From the NCBI GenBank assembly GCA_002314755.1, contig DCHC01000033.1:306-11299 (forward strand): 10,994 nt of DNA, read 5' to 3'. A model generated the notes under the pieces. That model was not told where the DNA came from. It worked only from the letters and a program-made list of their open reading frames with translations, and did not search any database. Each line of letters begins with the position of its first letter. The stretch's first letter is position 1. Positions 6,211 through 10,994 of the stretch are shown piece after piece. This DNA is from Faecalibacterium sp. UBA1762 (lineage in GTDB: Bacteria; Bacillota; Clostridia; Oscillospirales; Ruminococcaceae). The position numbers and the translations under genes are program-made.

Positions 6211-7207
6211 TGTTGCCACCTGCCTTTTCAAATTCTTTTTTCTGCAGCAGCCAACAGTGGCTGTAATGGGTGTCACTCAGCTCTGTTTTGGGCGGCATCT
6301 GATTCAGACAAATTTTCATACAGTTTCGGCAGCGTGGGGCAAACGGACAACCCGCAGGGGGGTTCAGCAGATCAACCGGCTGGCCCTCGATGGGGATCAA
6401 TCGCTCATTTTCTTCCACATCCAGCCGAGGGATAGAACGGATCAGCCCTTTGGTGTACTCGTGGCCGGATTGATAGAAGATTTCGTCCGTGGCGCCGTAT
6501 TCGACAATGTGACCGGCGTACATAACGGCTATTTTCTCACACATGCTGGCGACCACACCCAGGTCATGGGTAATCATAATAATACTCATACCCAGCTTAC
6601 GGCGCAGTTCCTGCATCAGATCCAGAATTTGTGCCTGAATGGTGACATCCAATGCCGTAGTGGGTTCATCGGCAATCAGCAGCTTTGGTTCGCAGGCAAG
6701 GGCCATGGCGATCATCACGCGCTGACGCATACCGCCGGAAAGCTCGTGGGGATATTGCTTTAAACGCCTGGCGGGCTCATTAATGCCGACCAGCTCAATC
6801 AACTCCAATGCGCGGGCTTGAATCTGCTCCTTGGTTTTATCGGTGTGAAGCTTGATAACCTCTTCTATTTGGTTACCAATGGTATAAACGGGATTCAAAC
6901 TGGTCATAGGATCCTGGAAAATGATAGAAACCTCATTTCCGCGCATCTTTTGAAAATCCTTTTCGGTCATCTCATCCACCTGGTGACCATTAAACCAGAT
7001 TTTCCCGCTGACCAGCTTACCGGGGTAGGCGGTTAAACCCATAATGGAGTAGGCAGTGACACTTTTACCGGAACCGGATTCACCTACAATACCAAGTACC
7101 TCGCCCTCTTTCAGTTCAAAGGAAACGCCGTTTAAAGCTTTGACCTCGCCGACAGGGGTAAAGAAGGAAAGATGTTCATCTTCAATTTTCAGTAATGTTT
7201 CAGCCAT
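6200..7207 (-). CDS. oppD: Oligopeptide ABC transporter ATP-binding protein OppD
   Basis: This is the 335-residue partner ATPase of the peptide importer. Motifs in order are Walker A GESGSGKS (42-49), Q-loop IFQDPMTSLNP (96-106), signature LSGGMRQR (156-163), Walker B LLIADE (176-181) with EPTTALDV, and H-loop His214. The C-terminal domain contains LNPPAGCPFAPRCRNCMKIC with Cys at 287, 293, 296 and 300 and another Cys at 318. A related mycobacterial OppD has been reported to carry an iron-sulfur cluster in this Cys-rich region; whether this protein does is unknown.
The AAGGAGG ribosome binding site overlaps the stop codon of oppC (TAAGGAGG), leaving 13 bases between the genes, so the two are tightly coupled. 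It differs from OppF by the LSGGM signature and by lacking the RTRCPYA motif. Confidence 0.94.
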   Translation of the reverse strand: MAETLLKIEDEHLSFFTPVGEVKALNGVSFELKEGEVLGIVGESGSGKSVTAYSIMGLTAYPGKLVSGKIWFNGHQVDEMTEKDFQKMRGNEVSIIFQDPMTSLNPVYTIGNQIEEVIKLHTDKTKEQIQARALELIELVGINEPARRLKQYPHELSGGMRQRVMIAMALACEPKLLIADEPTTALDVTIQAQILDLMQELRRKLGMSIIMITHDLGVVASMCEKIAVMYAGHIVEYGATDEIFYQSGHEYTKGLIRSIPRLDVEENERLIPIEGQPVDLLNPPAGCPFAPRCRNCMKICLNQMPPKTELSDTHYSHCWLLQKKEFEKAGGNNEQ

Positions 7208-7220
7208 GATGCGTTCCTCC

Positions 7221-8267
7221 TTAATTTTTCAGCTTAGGGTCAAAGGCATCCCGCAGGCCGTCACCAAACAGGTTAAATGCCAGAATGACCACACTGATAA
7301 TAATTGCGGGCAGGAACAGCAGATGGGGGAAGGTGTTCATTCCCTTGACAGCATCGGTGGCCAGGGAACCGAGGGAAGGCATCGGGGCTGCAACACCAAG
7401 GCCCAAAAAACTCAGATAGCTTTCGGTGAAGATGGCGGAGGGAATCTGCAGGGTGGTGGTGACAATCAGGGTACCGATACAGTTGGTCAACAGATGCTTT
7501 TTGATGATTCGGTTTTTGCTTGCACCCATGGAACGGGCAGCGGTGACATACTCTGATTCCTTCAAGATAAGTACCTGTGAGCGGGTGATACGCGCCATGC
7601 CGACCCAATAAAGCAGACAGAAGACGATAAAGATTGCGATCAGGTTTGGCCCAATGGTTTGCATCCACATAAAGCCTTTTTGGGTTGAAAGCTCCTTCAG
7701 CGGATCGCGGATAATCATGGATAGCAAAATGATCAGCAGAATATCTGGAATGGTATAGATAATATCGGTAATGCGCATCATGATATTATCTACCCAGCCA
7801 CCGGAAAATCCGGCAACCGCTCCGTAGGTTGCGCCGATCAAAAGCACCAGAGCGGCGCAGATCAAACCGACCGAAAGACTGATACGGGTGCCCATCATCA
7901 AACGGACCGCGAAGTCGCGGCCCAGCTTATCGGTACCGCAGATGTGGGGAAAAACCTTTTCTCCGGCATCTATGCGTGCCTGCTCTGTTTCACTGTAGGC
8001 AAAGGGTGCCAGGTTCTCACTGTATTTGATCTGCTGTTCGTAGCCGTATGGCCAGAAGTTCGGGACGATATATGCAAATATCATAATCAACACAATGAAA
8101 AGCAGACTGACCATTGCAATTTTATTTTTGCGTAATCTGCGCAAACCGTCTTTCCAGAAGTTAACAGATTCGCGCATGATATTCAGGTTTTCCTTTTCCT
8201 CCTGAGAAGCAGGAGCAAAATCCTCAGCTTTCAGCTGAAGGCTTAAGGGATTCTTTTTCATATCCAT
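7221..8267 (-). CDS. oppC: Oligopeptide ABC transporter permease OppC
   Basis: This 348-residue integral membrane subunit forms the translocation channel with OppB. The N-terminal cytoplasmic tail (1-48) has FWKDGLRRLRKNKIAMVSLL, the classic OppC N-terminal domain leading into the first membrane helix (about 51-70). An external loop follows, then the conserved HICGTDKLGRDFAVRLMMGTR (109-128). Four or five further hydrophobic helices lie at about 131-153, 167-186, 207-227, 262-285 and 316-335. The EAA loop ESEYVTAARSMGAS (237-250) is the docking site for the ATPases, and the C-terminus LFGDGLRDAFDPKLKN is typical.
The region around 187-205 (RDPLKELSTQKGF) is a longer loop than in many homologues. 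The start at 8267 follows a GGGGG ribosome binding site touching the oppB stop; an ATG two codons in is also possible. Confidence 0.94.
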   Translation of the reverse strand: MDMKKNPLSLQLKAEDFAPASQEEKENLNIMRESVNFWKDGLRRLRKNKIAMVSLLFIVLIMIFAYIVPNFWPYGYEQQIKYSENLAPFAYSETEQARIDAGEKVFPHICGTDKLGRDFAVRLMMGTRISLSVGLICAALVLLIGATYGAVAGFSGGWVDNIMMRITDIIYTIPDILLIILLSMIIRDPLKELSTQKGFMWMQTIGPNLIAIFIVFCLLYWVGMARITRSQVLILKESEYVTAARSMGASKNRIIKKHLLTNCIGTLIVTTTLQIPSAIFTESYLSFLGLGVAAPMPSLGSLATDAVKGMNTFPHLLFLPAIIISVVILAFNLFGDGLRDAFDPKLKN

Positions 8268-8282
8268 CGCTATTCTACCCCC

Positions 8283-9200
8283 TTATTTTAAATGTACGCG
8301 GGGATCGATAACCTGGTACAGAATATCGACCACAACATTTGCCAAAATGACCAAAGAGGCAAGAATGATGGTGGTGCCCATGATCATGGTGTAGTCCCGG
8401 TTGGTAATGCAAGAGACAAATTCACGGCCAAGGCCGGGAATCGTGAAGATTTTTTCAACAACAAACGAACCAGTCATCAGATAGGCAAGCATCGGACCGA
8501 CATAGGTCAGTACCGGTAGGATGGCGTTGCGCAAGGCGTGCTTGAACAAAATCATAAAATTGGAAACACCCTTGGATTTTGCGGTGCGAATATAGTCCTG
8601 CCCCATAACATCCAGCAGGCTGGAACGCATTAAACGGGTGATATATGCGGTGGGATAAATTGCCAGCGCGGTGACCGGCATAATATAAGAGCTGAAGTCG
8701 GACAGGCCAATGGTGGGTAGAATATTCAGCTTTACGCCAAACCCATACAGCAGCAACACACTGGTGATAAAGCTGGGGATGGCGATGCCGCAGGTACCCA
8801 GTACAATGATGGTATTATCCACTGCTTTGCCGCGGTTATAGGCACTGACACAGCCCAGGGGTATACCGACCAACAGTGCAACAGCGACAGAAATACCAGC
8901 CAGTCTGGCAGAGACAGGAAATTTGGAAAAGATGATATCCGATACTGTACGGCCGCGCTGCTTTAAGCTTAGCCCCATATCGCCCTTGATAAAATCAGTA
9001 ATATAGGTGATGTACTGTTGCCCCAGGGGTTTGTCCAACCCGTATTTTGCAGCGAGCGCTGCCTGTGCCTCCGCACTGATGGATTTTTCGGCGACAAACG
9101 GACCGCCGGGGACCAAATTCATCAGGAAGAAGGTCAGTGTCGCCACGATCCAGATGCTGAGCAGACCCAGCAAAATTCTTTTGACGATATACTTTGCCAT
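8283..9200 (-). CDS. oppB: Oligopeptide ABC transporter permease OppB
   Basis: This 305-residue membrane subunit is the first gene of the opp operon. It opens with MAKYIVKRILLGLLSIWIVA, the conserved OppB/DppB first helix, followed by FFLMNLVPGGPF and a periplasm-facing loop containing AKYGLDKPLGQQY. Four or five more hydrophobic segments follow (about 99-120, 129-152, 172-190, 226-246, 273-296). The EAA loop QDYIRTAKSKGVSN (201-214) docks the ATPase. The end, LYQVIDPRVHLK, is standard for the family.
The open frame extends to 9269, but the ATG at 9200 is preceded by AAGGAG with 7-base spacing and begins exactly where homologues do. The 15-base gap to oppC and shared direction place it in one transcript with the four genes downstream. 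Confidence 0.94.
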   Translation of the reverse strand: MAKYIVKRILLGLLSIWIVATLTFFLMNLVPGGPFVAEKSISAEAQAALAAKYGLDKPLGQQYITYITDFIKGDMGLSLKQRGRTVSDIIFSKFPVSARLAGISVAVALLVGIPLGCVSAYNRGKAVDNTIIVLGTCGIAIPSFITSVLLLYGFGVKLNILPTIGLSDFSSYIMPVTALAIYPTAYITRLMRSSLLDVMGQDYIRTAKSKGVSNFMILFKHALRNAILPVLTYVGPMLAYLMTGSFVVEKIFTIPGLGREFVSCITNRDYTMIMGTTIILASLVILANVVVDILYQVIDPRVHLK

Positions 9201-9283
9201 TTTTTTCTCCTTATAATTTTTAAAAGGATCATTTAAGAACCTTTCATTTTGCAAGAATACGAGAAACAAACCACTGCATAGCG

Positions 9284-9307
9284 CCTATATGCCGACAGGC
9301 ATATAGG
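9284..9307 (-). repeat. Perfect 10-bp palindrome in the opp leader
   Basis: CCTATATGCC (9284-9293) and GGCATATAGG (9298-9307) are exact reverse complements around a 4-base GACA spacer. The repeat lies 83 bases ahead of the oppB start and about 17-40 bases after the predicted transcription start. No U-run follows on the minus strand, so it is not a terminator. It may be a protein operator read as DNA, or an RNA stem-loop that protects the 5' end of the opp message. Confidence 0.65.
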
Positions 9308-9330
9308 TAACCCATTCTAATATAGCTATA

Positions 9331-9359
9331 GATATACCATATTTCAGGAATATTTTCAA
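9331..9359 (-). promoter_or_regulatory. Probable promoter of the oppBCDFA operon
   Basis: On the minus strand TTGAAA (9359-9354) and TATATC (9336-9331) are spaced by exactly 17 bases. The -35 matches five of six consensus bases and the -10 four of six. The pair lies directly downstream of the metK terminator and 130 bases before oppB, where a promoter is expected. The surroundings are very A/T-rich, so other -10 choices, such as TATATT about 10 bases downstream, cannot be excluded. Confidence 0.45.
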
Positions 9360-9399
9360 ATTATTTTTAAAAGAATATTTCTAAAGGAAAGAAAAGGGC

Positions 9400-9432
9400 A
9401 AAAAGCACTGCCACCCCAAGAGATGGCAGTGC
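9400..9432 (-). terminator. Intrinsic terminator of metK
   Basis: GCACTGCCA and TGGCAGTGC (9405-9413 and 9424-9432 in plus coordinates) form a perfect 9-bp stem with a 10-base loop. On the minus strand five T follow immediately (9404-9400) and more T occur shortly after. It lies 42 bases beyond the metK stop and separates metK from the opp operon. Confidence 0.88.
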
Positions 9433-9474
9433 GGCAATAATACGTTACGCTTCTTCCCATATGGAAACACCCGG

Positions 9475-10614
9475 TTACAGGGCAGCGCGCAGTTCGACAG
9501 CCTTATCGGCGTTTTCCCACGGGGTATCCAGGTCAATGCGACCCATGTGACCGTAGGCAGAGAGGGGCTGGTAGATGGGACGACGCAGCTTCAAACCGCT
9601 GATAATGCCGGCAGGGGAGAGATCGAAGCACTTGCGGACAGCGTTGGCAATTTTCTCGTCAGGTGCAAGACCGGTACCGAAAGTATCCACCAGCAGGCTG
9701 ACGGGCTGGGCAACGCCGATTGCGTAAGCAAGCTGCACCTCGCACTGATGAGCCAGACCCGATGCAACGACATTGTTGGCAATGTAACGGGCAGCATAGG
9801 CGGCACTGCGGTCAACCTTGGTGGGGTCCTTGCCGGAGAAGGCGCCGCCGCCGTGACGTGCCCAACCGCCGTAGGTGTCCACGATTATTTTACGGCCGGT
9901 CAGACCAGTATCACCCTCCGGACCGCCGACTACAAAGCGGCCGGTGGGGTTGATAAACAGACGGGTGTTTTCATCCATCAACGCTGCCGGAATGACGGCA
10001 CGGATCACCTCGCGCTCAATGTCGGCACGCAGCTGAGACATATCCACATCCGGGTTGTGTTGGGCACTGACGACCACGGTATCCACACGGACAGGACGGT
10101 TATCTTCATACTCTACGGTCACCTGAGTTTTGCCGTCGGGCCGCAGGTAATTTAAGGTGCCGTTTTTGCGGATCTCGGTCAGGCGGCGGGCCATACGGTG
10201 GGCCAAGGCGATAGGCATAGGCATCTGCTCTGGGGTTTCGTCGCAGGCGTAACCGAACATCATACCCTGGTCACCGGCACCACCGACAGTCTCATTAGTG
10301 CCGAGGGCGATATCGGGGCTTTGTGCGTCCAGCTTGACAATGACATTACAATTGTCGGCATCCAGACCGTAGGCTGTATCGGTATAGCCGATCTCACGGA
10401 CGGTGTTACGGACGATCTTCTCAATGTCCACCTTAGCTGTGGTGGTAATTTCGCCCATGACCTGTACCAGGCCGGTGCAGGCAACGGTTTCACAGGCTAC
10501 CCGCGCGGTGGGGTCCTGCGCCAGAATAGCGTCCAAAATGCCGTCGGATACAGCATCGCACAGTTTATCGGGATGTCCTTCGGTTACGGATTCACTGGTA
10601 AAAAACTTTTTCAT
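9475..10614 (-). CDS. metK: S-adenosylmethionine synthetase (methionine adenosyltransferase)
   Basis: MetK joins methionine and ATP to give S-adenosylmethionine, releasing phosphate and pyrophosphate; it acts in the cytoplasm as a homotetramer in known family members. The 379-residue protein begins KKFFTSESVTEGHPDKLCD with the ATP-binding HPDK (14-17). It has the first signature GAGDQGMMFGY (112-122) and the glycine-rich phosphate-binding signature GGGAFSGKD (255-263), with DPTKVDRSAAYAARYIA after it. Length and order match the family throughout.
The frame runs open to 10677, but I chose the ATG at 10614, preceded by AAGGAAG 8 bases away, because the family starts here. It is transcribed alone: a SAM-I riboswitch with terminator lies upstream and a terminator downstream. 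Between the riboswitch terminator and the ATG is about 105 bases of leader with one imperfect hairpin (10672-10693). Confidence 0.97.
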   Translation of the reverse strand: MKKFFTSESVTEGHPDKLCDAVSDGILDAILAQDPTARVACETVACTGLVQVMGEITTTAKVDIEKIVRNTVREIGYTDTAYGLDADNCNVIVKLDAQSPDIALGTNETVGGAGDQGMMFGYACDETPEQMPMPIALAHRMARRLTEIRKNGTLNYLRPDGKTQVTVEYEDNRPVRVDTVVVSAQHNPDVDMSQLRADIEREVIRAVIPAALMDENTRLFINPTGRFVVGGPEGDTGLTGRKIIVDTYGGWARHGGGAFSGKDPTKVDRSAAYAARYIANNVVASGLAHQCEVQLAYAIGVAQPVSLLVDTFGTGLAPDEKIANAVRKCFDLSPAGIISGLKLRRPIYQPLSAYGHMGRIDLDTPWENADKAVELRAAL

Positions 10615-10720
10615 TTCTTTGCTTCCTTTCTCTGTAAATCGTGTATATGGATGACTGTTTCTCCGCCACAGCTGCATATTGCTTTCAATGCAGGTTCATC
10701 GTGCTTTTCGTAAAAATCAG

Positions 10721-10754
10721 AAAAAAACAGCCCGGACCGACAGACGATCCGGGC
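10721..10754 (-). terminator. Riboswitch-controlled terminator (expression platform) of metK
   Basis: On the minus strand GCCCGGATCG (10754-10745) pairs with CGGTCCGGGC (10739-10730), 10 pairs including one U-G wobble, around the loop TCTGT. TG and seven T (10727-10721) follow. It begins 10 bases after the aptamer closes. A competing antiterminator is plausible: CCGAAAGAT (10776-10768), which contains part of the aptamer's closing strand, can pair with GTCTGTCGG (10745-10737) with one mismatch and one wobble. That pairing would break the upper terminator stem when SAM is absent. Confidence 0.88.
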
Positions 10755-10764
10755 AGTCCCAAGA

Positions 10765-10860
10765 CTTATCTTTCGGCTTTTACCGCAGGATTTGGCACCT
10801 TACCTTTCGGCAGGTTGTCGGACTTCAAAGGGCCTGTTCCCTCCGTCACTCTGGATAAGC
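10765..10860 (-). promoter_or_regulatory. SAM-I (S-box) riboswitch aptamer upstream of metK
   Basis: The minus strand shows the S-box consensus in order. CTTATC (10859-10854) opens helix P1 and pairs perfectly with GATAAG (10770-10765). Between them lie CAGAG, then GGAGGGA, then GGCCC with TTTGAAGTCC, then GACAACC, then GGTGCCAAATCCTGC, and finally GCCGAAAGATAAG. These are the conserved kink-turn, pseudoknot and SAM-pocket elements. One conserved position reads GACAACC where GGCAACC is commoner; such variants occur in natural S-boxes. In this class SAM binding stabilises P1 and lets the downstream terminator form, so metK is repressed when SAM is abundant. Confidence 0.96.
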
Positions 10861-10879
10861 AATATTCTGTTTTGAGAGA

Positions 10880-10900
10880 AAAGGTCAATGACTAACCTTT
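10880..10900 (-). repeat. Hairpin between the metK promoter and the riboswitch
   Basis: On the minus strand AAAGGTTA (10900-10893) pairs with TGACCTTT (10887-10880), 8 pairs with one U-G wobble and a 5-base loop. It would be the first structure at the 5' end of the transcript, about 20 bases before the aptamer. TTCTC follows, but no convincing U-tract, so it is not a terminator. It is probably a 5'-protecting element or chance. Confidence 0.4.
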
Positions 10901-10911
10901 ATCATCGATTA

Positions 10912-10940
10912 AGCATACCACATATTGGCCTGAATGTCAA
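10912..10940 (-). promoter_or_regulatory. Promoter of metK
   Basis: On the minus strand a perfect TTGACA (10940-10935) is separated by exactly 17 bases from TATGCT (10917-10912). A TG one base before the -10 makes it an extended -10. It lies about 50 bases ahead of the riboswitch, consistent with a leader that contains the whole aptamer. This is the best promoter in the window. Between it and the right edge (10941-10994) I see nothing further. Confidence 0.75.
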
Positions 10941-10994
10941 TGAAAAAATACGAAACAGGCAGAAAACGAGTGTAGCGTTACAATAGATGTGAGA

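Noticed and set aside
6211..6276. Upstream in-frame ATG for oppF at 6276
   Set aside because: It would deepen the overlap with oppD to 77 bases, lacks a good ribosome binding site, and adds a non-conserved 22-residue stretch before the family start.
9547..10155. 202-residue plus-strand open frame opposite metK
   Set aside because: It is antisense to metK, low in complexity and without motifs; the opposing frame is unequivocally metK.
1..10994. CRISPR array, tRNA or rRNA genes, phage genes, defence island, T-box leader
   Set aside because: I looked for regularly spaced repeats, cloverleaf-type sequences, phage structural or integrase genes, and T-box motifs, and saw none on either strand.

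Overview
The window looks like chromosomal DNA of a low- to mid-GC Firmicute, most likely an anaerobic gut-type member of the Clostridia. The evidence is the strong AAGGAGG-type ribosome binding sites, a canonical SAM-I (S-box) riboswitch ahead of metK, intrinsic terminators with clean U-tracts, a clostridial-style lipoprotein OppA, and an IS1182-type transposase remnant. No rRNA or tRNA gene is present to fix the taxon, so the genus is not claimed.

Layout. Every intact gene is on the minus strand, so transcription runs from high to low coordinates. From the right edge: a TTGACA/TATGCT promoter (about 10912-10940), a small leader hairpin, a SAM-I riboswitch (10765-10860) with its terminator (10721-10754), then metK (9475-10614) and its own terminator (9400-9432). 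Next is a five-gene oligopeptide ABC transporter operon in the order oppB-oppC-oppD-oppF-oppA (9200 down to 3390). It has its own probable promoter, a perfect 10-bp palindrome in its leader, and a large stem-loop between oppF and oppA. After the oppA terminator (3293-3330) comes a two-gene unit: a protein with two tandem GNAT acetyltransferase domains (2194-3168) and a nucleotidyltransferase-fold protein (1092-2165). That unit ends at a hairpin (1053-1085) that may be bidirectional.

The left 1.06 kb is a decayed plus-strand region: two or three terminator-like hairpins, the 5' part of an IS1182-family transposase (226 to about 880, frameshifted and lacking the distal part of its catalytic domain), and a degraded C-terminal coding remnant ending at 1054, tentatively from a glycoside hydrolase.

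How it fits together. metK makes S-adenosylmethionine, and its leader switches it off when SAM is plentiful. The Opp system captures peptides with the lipoprotein OppA, passes them through the OppB/OppC channel, and powers import with the OppD/OppF ATPases. The GNAT and nucleotidyltransferase genes are co-transcribed small-molecule or protein modification enzymes of unknown substrate.

I found no convincing new multi-gene system, CRISPR array or defence island. The best leads are RNA-level: the 66-nt inverted repeat between oppF and oppA, the leader palindrome of the opp operon, and the tandem hairpins after oppA. The tandem-GNAT plus nucleotidyltransferase pair is the best protein-level lead.
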